Source of the DNA: Formicarius rufipectus | Lineage: Eukaryota > Chordata > Aves > Passeriformes > Formicariidae | Direction: 5' to 3' | DNA: 64,000 nt | NCBI GenBank assembly: GCA_013399695.1 | Contig: VXAU01001757.1 | Span: forward strand, 2,885,616-2,949,615 | Shown here: positions 25,201-33,486 of the stretch, piece after piece | How positions within the stretch are numbered: the first letter of the stretch is position 1 | Layout of the letters: each line of letters begins with the position of its first letter | Notes under the pieces: model-generated | Database searches by the model: none | The model's input: the letters and a program-made list of their open reading frames with translations, nothing else | What the model was told of the DNA's origin: nothing | Translations under genes and position numbers: made by a program

Positions 25201-28200
25201 TTAAAGGTAGGGATTTGCAGATTCCATCCTTATCACTGAGGTCTCTGTCTTGGAAACTGCTCCTGGCTCCTTAGTCTGAAAACCTGCATGTGCTCCAACA
25301 GGGGCTGCAGAGGAATTGAAAGCTCTTTATTGCTTTCTTGTACTTCTTTACTTGGTAAATGAGTTCAGGTTTTTGAGCTGCTCTTGTGCCTGTCACCCTG
25401 AGCCTCCAGCCAGCTGTGGTGCCATCCACAGGGCAGTGGAATGTCACAGCAGGGGATGACTGGGACCAGGACCAACTTCAGAAGTCCCATCAGAGGGGCT
25501 TTCCATGTCTGGGTAGCAACACCTTCCATGCTGACAGGCCTCTTTCAGCTCTTGGTTTCGGTGCCCTTTGTTGGCATTCCCGTTATACCCTGAGGCAGCC
25601 AGCAGGGAGAAGAGTTTCCCAGGCAGAGTTCCATCTTCTTAGACCTCTCTGGCAGTAGCCCATACAGCCACAGGTCTTGGATTCCTTCTGGCAGGACAAG
25701 GTGCTGTTGTGTTTTGATGAGACCCTTTCCATTCTGCACTTCAGGGGGAAATCCTGAGGGTTCAGTGAGGCTGCAGCTCCTCTGAGTCCCATTTCACAGT
25801 CCTGCTGTGCATCCCTTGGCTCTTTTTCTCAGGGCTGCACCCTCTGGATGCCCATCCCATGGTAAAAGGGCTCAGGAAGACAAAAGCGAGTTGCCTTCTG
25901 CTTCTTTAGGAGCAATTAGCCTAAATGGCTCTGCTGAGACTCCTCCTTTTTGAGCAGCCTTGCTTGAAGGAGATGATCTACAGTGTGTTCATGACACAGA
26001 CAACGAAACCACTGTGGTCTCTTGGTACTTTAGTCCCAAACATGGCTTTGTCTTTCCTCTTTCTCACAGTATTTTTAAGCTCATATAATCCTATTGATTT
26101 CAGAGGGATTACTCCTGATTTACACAGTGCAAAGCCAATTAGTCGACGTGATTGAACTCATCCATCAATCAGTCCTGAAACTCTGGTAATTTCAGGCTTT
26201 CTTGGCTTGAGCTGAAATGTTACAGATAAAAGAATTAACTTGAGAAATAAAACCACAAAACAGCTATAAGCTGCTTCAGCAGAGCAAGAACCAGAACAGA
26301 AAAACAAATTTTTTTTTCCCCATAACTTGCCTTCTGAAAAACACAACCAATGTCACGAAATTAATGGTTTAATTTCAGACACACAAAATTTGCTGACATA
26401 AATAAATGCAAGTATAGCTTTGGAAATGCAAAATGCAGCCAGGTCAGTGAGGGGAGATATCCAGAGATGCCATGACTGCCCTGGGACCTCTCAGGACGGG
26501 GCAGGCTCAGGCAGCTCCAGGCTGTTTGTGGGCAAACCCAGCACTTTGCTTGCCTGGCAGATGTTGCAGGGCTGCAGCTTCCAAGGTCTGCTCGTGCAGC
26601 AGGGGATTTTCAGCTTTTTAGGGTAAACCCCCTAAATGTCACTGAGATTCTGCAAAAATCCTCTCCCTCCTTGCAGGACATGTAGTGTGATGAGCTCAAG
26701 GTGCTGAGTGTGTCTTACCAGACATTTGCTAACACTGTAACACTGTCTGAAATGAAGGTCTGAAAGGTTTTCTCCCATCCTGTGGCATATCTCCCCATCT
26801 CTGCAGTGCCTGTGCCCTCCCTGAAGCATTCTATTGACATGACTCACACTAAGAAAGTAGCTTTTGGTTTTTCTTTGGGGATTTCCAGCATGGTGTAGGG
26901 ACTCTGGAGCATGACTTACTCATTCTTGGAGTGCAGTGAGCTCCTGCTTTCCCCAAAAGTGTTTCAACCATGAAATTAGAGAAAGATTGCAACTGTTTTA
27001 AGATATCCTTTCAAGACATCCTTCAATTCCAACAGAAAATGCAAAGGGTGCAACACACATACCCAACCAGGGGGACTTTTGTGGGACCAGCTTCTCCCTG
27101 ATTTATCCATCCTTCTGACCAAGTGCCCCTTATAAATCAGATCAAGCAGTTACTGCAAGAGTCTGGAGATTTTAATCTCTTTTTATTACCCTTAGTTTCA
27201 GGAATCCTATGAAACTTAAGATCCTTCTCTCACTCTACATTTAAGAGACTCCTTCTTGTTAGAATCACAGGATTCCCTGAGTTGCAAGGGATCCCCAAGA
27301 ATCATCCAGTCCAGCTCCTGGCTCAGCACAGACACCCCAACAATCCCACCCTGTGCCCCAGAGGATCATCCAAACCCTCCTGGAGCTCTGGCAGCCTCGG
27401 GGCTGTGCCCACTGCCCTGGGGAGCCTGGTCAGTGCCCACCACCCTCTGGGGGAAGAGCCTTTCCCTGAGATCCCACCTGACCCTGCCCTGGCACAGCTC
27501 CAGCCCTTCCCTGGGTGCTGTCCCTGTCACACAGAGCAGAGATGGAGCTGCAGCCCCTGGTCAATTCTGACCTCAGTCTCCTCTACTCCAGCTGAACAAG
27601 CCAAATGCCCTCAGCTGCTCCTCATATGGTCCCTCCGGACCCTTCACCATCTTTATGTCCCTCCTTTGGACCCTCTCCAAGAACTTTAGATGTTTCTTAT
27701 ATTGCAGTGTCCAACCCTGCACTCAGGATTTGAGATAAGGCTGCACCAGCGCAGAGTGGGCCATGTAAGGATCATGACACACCATCTGATGTCTGGGGGG
27801 ATCATCAGGATTCATTGGGGATTCTCATATCAATTTTATGAACCAAGTCACAGGAAAACTCAGGTGATTTGTGTACCCTGGTAGAGGGAGTATAATTTGG
27901 TCAGGCTTTACTGAAACTCCTTCATATTTATTCTTGGTATTCAGCTGTGGAATAAGTCGTAGAAAACTCCCAATCTCCCCTGTGAGCTCCTGTGCACAAA
28001 ACTTCCACAGCAGATGTAATGAAGGAGAGAAAATGCAAGGAGAAATAACCATTCACCTGGCAGGTTCCAACACTGGGATATACAATATATTCCTGGGTCT
28101 GTGTCTCCTCTGTGTATCCTCTGGGCTCGTGGGGCTGTGCAAACTCTCTGATAATCAGAATAAAGAAGGAATAGTCATAGAACCATAAAATTAATCACAG

Positions 28201-31060
28201 ACTGGTTTGGGTTGGAAGGGACCTTAAAGACCATCTCATTCCACCCCTTGCTACCTTCCAGGAAACCAGGTGGCTCCAAGCCACATCCAACCTGGCCTTG
28301 AACTCTTCCAGGGATGGAAAGTCAGTGCCCAATACAGTAAGAGGAGGAAAAGCTTACACAGAGGAGATGGAAATGTGGAATGTGGCTGGAAATAGGTGAA
28401 ATGCAAGAGCAAGTGGTGGGAAGCAGAGTCCGGGGTCCAAGGGCTGGATCACAGGGATGCAGTGGCAGAATGCAGGAGCTGGAACACCAGGATATTGTGT
28501 CGGGATGAAGGAGCTGCGTTACTGGGGTGGGGTGCCGGGGTTCAGGGGTGGGATATTGGGATGCGGTGCCGGGATGCAGGGGATGTAACACCGGGATGCG
28601 GAGCCGCTATGAGGGAATGGAACGTCGGGATGCGATGCCGGGATGCAGGGGATGGGACACTGGGATGCGGAGCCGTGGGCAGCTCCGCGGCGCCGTCGGC
28701 TCCGGATGCAGTCCCGGGCGCGGCCGTCGGATGGAGCCGTCCCCGCATCCCGTGGGATAGAGCCGTCCCCGCATCCCGTGGGATGGAGCCGTCCCCGCAT
28801 CCCGTGGGATGGATCTGCCCCTGCATCCCGTGGGATGGAGCTGTCCCTGCATCCCGTGGGATGGATCTGCCCCTGCATCCCGTGGGATGGAGCTGTCCCC
28901 GCATCCCGTGGGATGTCCCCGTCCCCGCGCGGCTCTGGCGGGGCAGCCCCATCTCCTCCCCGAAGGCGCTTTGGATTTGGGGGCATTTCCGTGCCCCGGG
29001 TGCCTCTGGACAGGGGGACGGTGGCGGGCAGGGTCTGCCCTCGGGTTGTGCGGGGGGCACGGGCAGGAGCGGGACCTTCCCGGCCGCTCCAGCAGCAGCT
29101 TTCGGGTCCCTGGTGCCCAGAGAAGCTGTGGCTTCCCCATCCCTGGAAGTGTCCAAGACCAGGTCGGACGGGGCTTGGGACTAACTGAGCTGCTGGAAGG
29201 TGTCCCTGCCACGGGCAGGGGGTTGGAAGAAGATGAGCTTTAAGGTCCCTTCCAACCCAAACCAGTGTAGGATTCCGTGAACAATCTCACCCAAAGTCCT
29301 GGTGAAATCTGTATTTTAGCCGTGAGAAAACAGAGGAACATTCCAAAAGCACCCAAAGAGCTGCTTTCAGATGAATGTTCTAGTTAAACGATAAAAGCTT
29401 TCTATAATCACATCATAAAAATGATTTGGTTAAATTAAACTTACCTGCATAGAATTACTATTTTATAGAGTCACAGAATCCCAGAATGGTTTGGGTTGGA
29501 AGGGACCTTAAAGTTCATCCAGTCCCACTCCCTGCCATGGGCAGGGACACCTTCCACCAGCCCAGGTTGCTTCAAGCCCCATCCAACATAACCCTGAATA
29601 TTTCCAGGGATGAGGCAGCCACCACCTCTCTGAGCATTCTGCACCAGGATCTCACCACCCTCATTGTAAAAATCTTGACATCTAATCAATCTTTTACTTT
29701 AAAACCTTTATGTCTCTTTGTAAATATGGTGAATAAGCAATTTAATTTTTTTGGCTGCCAACTGCAGTCTGCCAGAGCTTAAGACTATTATAAATTTACC
29801 AGCTGGGTTGCCCTGCTGTGAATTCCCTCTGCAGATCAGGTATTACCAGCCCAGGAGCAACCACCAGCTCCTTGCTTCTGCTCCAGCTGCTGCTGTGCAG
29901 TTTGTCCTTAGCATGGTTAGAACAAGTAACTGGGGTACCAAATGCTGATGGCATTTTGCAGTATCAAAAAAACCCAAACAATAAAAGAATCAGGAATGAT
30001 CATTTATTGAATCTGTTGTCTCCTTCAGAGAACACCTTTGAAAACTATTCAAGAATCCTACAGCGTGTCCCGATCAACAGAGCTGTTGCCTACATGAGAG
30101 GTCAGTGGAGAGCCCAGAGGAGGCAGAAGCTGTCAATGAGAGATTGCAGAGCTGGTTTAGGAGCTGCTCCTCTTATTCAGGATGGGGTTTGTGGGAAATA
30201 TCTTTTTCATCAAGTGGGAATTTTATAGGAATAAAAGTCCTTAGCTTTCCTGGAATTTGGCTGTGGATGACAATCCCCTATCTGATCCTATAATAATATT
30301 TTTCAACTTAATTAAAACAAACAAACAAATAAAGAGCTACATTCTGCAAACACACATGAATATAATTCACCATTATTTCCTTTCTACTATCCAGCTGGGA
30401 AATAATGGAGATGTACATTTATGCATCTCCCTGTCTAGAGTTTCCCAAGGGCTGCCTAACTCCTTGGAACTTTTTAATATCCCACTTCCAAGTGTGAGCT
30501 CTCAGCTGCCTGGACAGGGCTTTTTGTTGGGGTGTCCTGCAGGCAACCACTGTAGCGGTATCTCCTTTTCCCAGGAAAGGCTCTGCTGGAAGTCACCCAG
30601 GGTGGATTCAGGTTACTGGAGCTCAGCAGCTCCTGTTAACACCTGTTTGCTTCCCTTTCCAGTGTCCAGGCAGGTAAACAGCTCAAAGCTGAGCCTGGTG
30701 GAGAAGGGGATTTGCGATGACATCCAGTGCAAGAGCGAAGAGCTGGTGATAAAGGAACAAGGTGTCTACTTGATCTTCTGCCACTTGAACTTCCACTTTC
30801 CCAACTGGTCAAACAGACCCACTGACCTCAAAATACAGCTCCTTGTGAATGACAGACCCACGAAGCAGATGTTGTCCACGTGGTGTGCATCAGAATCATG
30901 CCAAGGAAAGACTTTCAAGACCTTGTTCGAGCTCCATTTGACATACCTGAACGTGAAGGACCGAGTATCAGTAGCACTTAACTATCCTGAGTTCCTGAAT
31001 GAAGTTTCTCTTCCCAATGACAACGTCCTTGGGGTGCTGAGGTACAGTGATGAGATGTGA
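13024..31060 (+). CDS. TNFSF8: TNFSF8 (CD30 ligand), whole gene span, four coding exons
   Basis: Type II membrane cytokine of the TNF superfamily. In vertebrates it is carried on activated T cells and other leukocytes and engages the receptor CD30 (TNFRSF8). Joining 13024-13215, 20200-20245, 30029-30100 and 30663-31060 gives 236 codons including the stop (235 residues); from memory the human protein is 234. Seen in the sequence: cytoplasmic tail 1-37, hydrophobic helix about 38-61 ending in VLVVQRT, stalk 62-96, and TNF-homology domain about 97-232 with the GVYLIFC strand (137-143), DLKIQLLVN (158-166) and the C-terminal VLGVLRYS strand (225-232). Sequons N-X-S lie at N85, N109 and N151. The ATVMVLVVQRT segment, the total length and the intron phases (0, 1, 1) single out TNFSF8 among family members. 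No frameshift or internal stop is seen. Cleavage and receptor binding are inferred from the family, not shown here. Confidence 0.93.
13238..13499 (+). repeat. (TTTTC)n microsatellite within an unbroken polypyrimidine tract
   Basis: From 13238 to 13499 the + strand has only C and T, 262 bases. The first 130 bases (13239-13367) are about 26 near-perfect TTTTC units, followed by degenerate T/C-rich sequence. It starts 22 bases after the exon 1 donor. The transcript would carry a dense array of UUCUUUU-type motifs, the kind bound by PTB. The duplex is a homopurine-homopyrimidine tract able in principle to form triplex DNA. Confidence 0.97.
17013..17230 (-). mobile_element. CR1 LINE 3' fragment, antisense
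   Basis: 'atagaatcacagaatcaccaaggttggataagacctccaa', then 'ccttggacacctccagggct' and 'gaggaaattcttccag', a reverse-complemented CR1 in intron 1. Confidence 0.9.
17437..17624 (-). mobile_element. CR1 LINE 3' fragment, antisense
   Basis: 'catagaatcccagactggtttgggttggg' to 'cagggcctgcccaccctcacag'. It belongs to a different subfamily from the copy about 200 bases upstream. Confidence 0.92.
18745..18815 (-). mobile_element. CR1 LINE 3' terminal fragment, antisense
   Basis: 'cacagaatcacagaattggtgaaaagctccaacagcaagtccaacc' is a short, diverged reverse-complemented CR1 end. Confidence 0.7.
19195..19383 (+). mobile_element. CR1 LINE 3' fragment
   Basis: 'gtgggtcactggaacaggctccccagac', then 'ggtgatcctcatgggtcccctccaactc' and the end 'attctataattcttt' mark a sense CR1 3' end. 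Confidence 0.88.
20200..20245 (+). CDS. TNFSF8: TNFSF8 coding exon 2: short stalk exon
   Basis: A 46-base exon encoding residues 65-79 (APDPAMEGSKKPIRT) plus the first base of codon 80. The acceptor is a strong pyrimidine tract ending in 'ttattcttttcag' (AG at 20198-20199). The donor is GTAAGA at 20246. It is read in phase 0 from exon 1 and leaves phase 1 for exon 3. The product is a polar, proline-containing piece of the extracellular stalk with no recognisable fold. A similarly short, poorly conserved stalk exon is expected at this place in TNFSF8. The exon is too short to stand out as an ORF; its reality rests on both splice sites, its phase and its position. Confidence 0.85.
21015..21357 (+). 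mobile_element. CR1 LINE 3' fragment
   Basis: 'ggaggagactgaggtcagac' to 'cccttccagctcaggatattctatgattctattattct', with the intact short terminal repeat. It is closely similar to the copies at 27.3, 40.6 and 56.7 kb. Confidence 0.94.
21885..22063 (+). repeat. AT/CA-rich dinucleotide repeat
   Basis: Mixed (TA)n, (CA)n and 'catatg' runs over about 180 bases in intron 2, including 'tatatatatacatatatata' and several 'gaccatat' pieces. It is able to form cruciforms because the runs are self-complementary. Confidence 0.92.
22836..22995 (+). mobile_element. CR1 LINE 3' fragment
   Basis: 'ccctggaagagctcaaggccaggtcggatgggacttgg' to 'aaaccactctggaattctgtgat' is a short sense CR1 3' end. Confidence 0.9.
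23996..24376 (+). mobile_element. CR1 LINE 3' fragment
   Basis: 'ggagcagctgagggagctggcagggctcagcctgga', 'ggaatttctccaaggaaagg' and the end 'cccaaatgtttctgtgattctatg' show a sense CR1 of about 380 bases. Confidence 0.93.
25195..25305 (-). mobile_element. Short fragment of the same LTR family, copy C
   Basis: 'cttatcactgaggtctctgtcttggaa' and 'ctccttagtctgaaaacctgc' match the copy A region 2410-2480 ('ttatcactgaggcttctgtcttggaa', 'ctccttagtctgcaaacctgc'). Only about 110 bases are recognisable. It lies in intron 2 of TNFSF8. Confidence 0.6.
27260..27770 (-). mobile_element. CR1 LINE 3' fragment, long, antisense
   Basis: Starts 'tagaatcacaggattccctgag', contains 'cagacaccccaacaatccca' and 'gcactcaggatttgagataaggctgcaccagcgcagagtggg'. 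It is a reverse-complemented CR1 of about 500 bases; open frames in it are shadows. Confidence 0.93.
28175..28323 (-). mobile_element. CR1 LINE 3' fragment, antisense
   Basis: 'tcatagaaccataaaattaatcacagactggtttgggttggaaggg' to 'ttgaactcttccagggatgg' is a reverse-complemented CR1 end just before the GC-rich minisatellites. Confidence 0.9.
28452..28690 (+). repeat. 35-bp GC-rich minisatellite, about 7 imperfect copies
   Basis: Units begin with GGGATGC or close variants and recur every 34-36 bases, e.g. 'gggatgcggtgccgggatgc' followed by 'aggggatgtaacacc'. The first units are diverged; the last three are closest. Long open frames on both strands come from the stop-poor unit. Confidence 0.85.
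28729..28918 (+). repeat. 26-bp GC-rich minisatellite, 7 copies
   Basis: Unit GGATGGAGCCGTCCCCGCAT + CCCGTG, seven near-perfect copies and a partial one. Two variants alternate in the later copies ('ggatctgcccctgc' and 'gagctgtccctgc'), giving a 52-base higher-order period. Each unit carries GGATG and CATCC, which are complementary and could pair. It is rich in CpG. Confidence 0.95.
29107..29283 (+). mobile_element. CR1 LINE 3' fragment
   Basis: 'ccctggtgcccagagaagctgtgg' to 'cccaaaccagtgtaggattccgtg' is a sense CR1 end just after the GC-rich minisatellites. Confidence 0.92.
29466..29674 (-). mobile_element. CR1 LINE 3' fragment, antisense
   Basis: 'tagagtcacagaatcccagaatggtttgggttggaaggg' to 'ctcaccaccctcattgtaaa', reverse complement of CR1, ending about 350 bases before exon 3. 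Confidence 0.93.
30029..30100 (+). CDS. TNFSF8: TNFSF8 coding exon 3: stalk to start of the TNF-homology domain
   Basis: A 72-base exon: two bases complete codon 80 (E), then residues 81-103 (NTFENYSR to AVAYMR), then one base of codon 104. The acceptor is 'gttgtctccttcag' (AG at 30027-30028) and the donor is GTCAGT at 30101. It contains the sequon N85-Y-S. The segment RVPINRAVAYMR leads into the first beta strand of the TNF-homology domain. If intron 3 were retained, the frame would run on to a stop at about 30226-30228 and lose the whole receptor-binding domain. Confidence 0.9.
30101..30662 (+). other. TNFSF8: TNFSF8 intron 3
   Basis: A short 562-base intron with donor GTCAGT and acceptor CCCTTTCCAG. 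It is unique sequence with no recognisable interspersed repeat. The frame entering exon 4 is open back to 30257, so the exon 4 start is set by the acceptor and by phase, not by a stop codon. Confidence 0.88.
30663..31060 (+). CDS. TNFSF8: TNFSF8 coding exon 4: TNF-homology domain and stop
   Basis: Encodes residues 104-235 and the TGA stop (31058-31060). The acceptor is 'gcttccctttccag' with AG at 30661-30662. Seen: sequons N109-S-S and N151-W-S; the family-typical strand G137-V-Y-L-I-F-C143; the hydrophobic strand around L159-V165; V205-S-V-A-L near the fifth strand pair; and the closing strand V225-LGVLRYS. Cysteines are at 121, 126, 143, 178 and 183. The spacing makes a local C121-C126 pair and a C178-C183 pair possible, but bonding is inference. 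As in other TNF ligands, the receptor-binding trimer domain would be on the outer face of the cell. Confidence 0.93.
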
Positions 31061-31339
31061 GCAGCTTCCTGACTTCCCACCGCTGCCCAGACTAACCCTC
31101 CTCTGAACATCAGTGGCAGCACCTGGTTTTAAATTTCCTACCTTGCCTCATCCCCAGGGGAAAACAAGGAACTTTGTGAGTGTCCCAGAAAAACAAAAAC
31201 AACAGACCACTGCAAGACCCACACGTGGCAGGTTCCCACAGGATTGTTGGACTATCCAGATACAACCCTCAGATGTGCCAAGGGTTCCTCAAACCACTCT
31301 GTGTAAACACAGGTTAGAACTCGAGCAAATTATGGGGAG

Positions 31340-31345
31340 AATAAA
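31340..31345 (+). terminator. First AATAAA polyadenylation signal after TNFSF8
   Basis: A canonical AATAAA about 280 bases after the stop codon, followed by 'taatgtggagactttt'. Use of this site would give a short 3' UTR lacking the ATTTA cluster further on. Confidence 0.4.
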
Positions 31346-31625
31346 TAATGTGGAGACTTTTAGGGTGACAAGCTGTTGGCACGGTGCCTGTGCTGAGGAG
31401 ATGGGGAAATCCTTTCAGCTGAATCTTATGGAGTTGTGGTTTGACCTCATCTTTCCAAAAAAAACTAACAGTCAAAGCTTATAGTCGAGGCTTTCTTTAC
31501 CATGAGCACACAAACCACAGCTCTGGAGGAGATTTATGGATAGATTGCATGACAGCAAAGATGATGAATTTGTTGACTCTTGGGCTGGTAACTAAAACTC
31601 TGGGGCAGGATATAGGAAATACGGG

Positions 31626-31721
31626 ATTTACAGGATATTTCTGTGCTGTGTTCTGCTATGGATTTTATGCAATTTACTTCAAGTGTCTTTCTTTTCACTA
31701 TTTATCCATCTTTTCTATTTA
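31626..31721 (+). promoter_or_regulatory. ATTTA cluster, candidate AU-rich mRNA-decay element
   Basis: Four ATTTA pentamers at 31626, 31672, 31700 and 31717 in a T-rich stretch. AU-rich elements control the decay of many cytokine mRNAs, including TNF. Whether this segment is within the transcript depends on the polyadenylation site, so the role is inferred. Confidence 0.35.
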
Positions 31722-33429
31722 AATATAAAACTCTTTGGGACAGAGACTTTGTAAAGTCATAGCGCTCAGCCCCTGTTGTCACTTGGGCTTCTTAGACCTT
31801 CTCGTACCAAATTGTAAAACAACAACTGAGTTCCAAATCCAGCAAATAGCCAAGTTCATTCTGACACAATGTCCTTGGATCCTGCCCTGCCTGGCTGGAA
31901 GAACTTGGGTGACACAGACCACATGGGCTGGAAAGACACCTCCAATGCTTGCTGAGAAGCCAAGAGTCAGGTCTGAGATCCAGACCTTCCCAAATTTCAG
32001 CGTGGCCCTCAGCTGAGAGCTGTGATGTGTGGGCAGCCCAGGGAATGGATTATGTTTGAGCTTCTTTGGCTTACTAGAAAGTTTGGACAATGCAGGATAA
32101 AAGAGGAATCTCAGGCCCTCATTCCATGAATTACAACAACACAGGCATTTAATTGAAAGTGGATTCTTACAGTGTAGGGAGGGAAGGGATCAAAATGTTC
32201 CCAAAGGTGGTATCTGTTCATTCTTTGCTCTTTTCCTTTTGTCTCTGAGAACACGCCGAGGTCCATTTTCACCACGATTCAGGTTCTTCCCCTTGCACAG
32301 TTCACATTTGTTCTGTGACTAGAGTTGGGCAAACGCTTCCCATTAACTCATGGATTTAGTTTCTGGCTTCAGAAACCCAGTGGTTTATTATTCAGGCTTA
32401 GCTGATGCTGTCAAGTGATGCAGTTAAGTTTGTGTGAGCACATTCAAAACATTCCTCAGAGTAATCATTTGTTCCTTGTGTTGTGGCATCAGAAACGGAT
32501 GGTACGTATTAAGGAGACTTTGTCTCCTCGACCAGGTGACACCAAAACACTCAAGACACTTCCAGAAGGTCAGGAGCAAGTGCTGGGATTCATTGCTAGA
32601 TACCTGCTTTCTGTTTTGATAAACACTGATGCAGACAACAATTCCTGTTGCTGTTAGAGGTTGAGGGGGAAAAGGAAAACTAAATCTAAGGAAAAAGAAA
32701 ACAGGGATTTAATTTTCTTTTCTTTTTCCCTTAACAAACAGAAGTTTGTCTTTTTAAGAGTCAGCTTGCCCTGCCTATGACTTTGTAACCTCCACTGGCA
32801 TCTCCTCACCCCTTTGGACCTTATAAATCTCTCATGTCTCTGAATAGGGTTTTTAATCTCTATTTGCCTCCACTGTGATACACAAAACTAATTTCCAGAG
32901 GATTTTAAGCCAGCCTGGCTGTGGGCACTCACAGCTCCTGATACAGAAAAGGCAGCTAACGAATGAAAATATGCATTTACTCACCCCTATCATATCCCTC
33001 CTGTTCCTGAAGGCTTTGAATTGAAAGAGAAAGATCATTCTTTAAAAAATAAAGCAGCTCTCTGCATAGGATGATTTTATTCTATTATTTTGCCAGGTGG
33101 AGGAAACCCTGACAAAGCAGTGCTAAGCTTCTCAGCCCCAGGCTTTTTAATACCACAGGATAAAGCAATCTGGCCTCTACTCCACTGTCTCTGAGAAGTA
33201 AGAATAAATTAGAGCCATAAAGAGAGTCCATTAATAGGGCCTAATTTTCCCATCAGTTATAAAAATGTTAGATAGCTTTCACTGGAGCAAAGCAGGCCCT
33301 GAGCCAGGCAGAAGCCTCCTTGCCTTCTGACAGGCTGAGAGATGCTTCTTTATGTCATCTTCGTTCTTTCTTTTTTCCTAAGTTTTTTGAGGCAGGTCAT
33401 TGTCATTGTTGGCAACAGTCCTGTCCTTA

Positions 33430-33486
33430 GAAAAAACAAAACAAAACAAAACAAAAAAACTAAACCAAACAAACAAACAAAAAAAG
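33430..33486 (+). repeat. A-rich simple repeat (AAAAC)n/(AAAC)n
   Basis: 'aaaaaacaaaacaaaacaaa' followed by 'aaacaaacaaacaaaaaaa'. No retroposon body is recognised on either side. Confidence 0.9.

Larger units (their letters stand above)
20246..30028 (+). other. TNFSF8: TNFSF8 intron 2
   Basis: A 9,783-base intron with donor GTAAGA and acceptor CTCCTTCAG. It contains an AT/CA-rich dinucleotide repeat at 21.9 kb, seven CR1 fragments, a short piece of the LTR family also seen at 2 and 42 kb, and two GC-rich minisatellites at 28.45-28.92 kb. I see no additional exon with a convincing frame. Confidence 0.85.
31061..31730 (+). other. TNFSF8: Candidate TNFSF8 3' untranslated region
   Basis: Sequence after the stop is unique and free of interspersed repeats. 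The first AATAAA is at 31340-31345, about 280 bases after the stop. An AU-rich cluster follows at 31626-31721. Which polyadenylation site is used cannot be decided from sequence; the next AATAAA I noted in this region is at 33048-33053. Confidence 0.5.

Noticed and set aside
28396..29212. Open frames of 262 codons (+) and 201-204 codons (-) over the intron 2 minisatellites
   Set aside because: They arise from stop-free GC-rich tandem units and are open on both strands in several frames; no start context, splice sites or domain.
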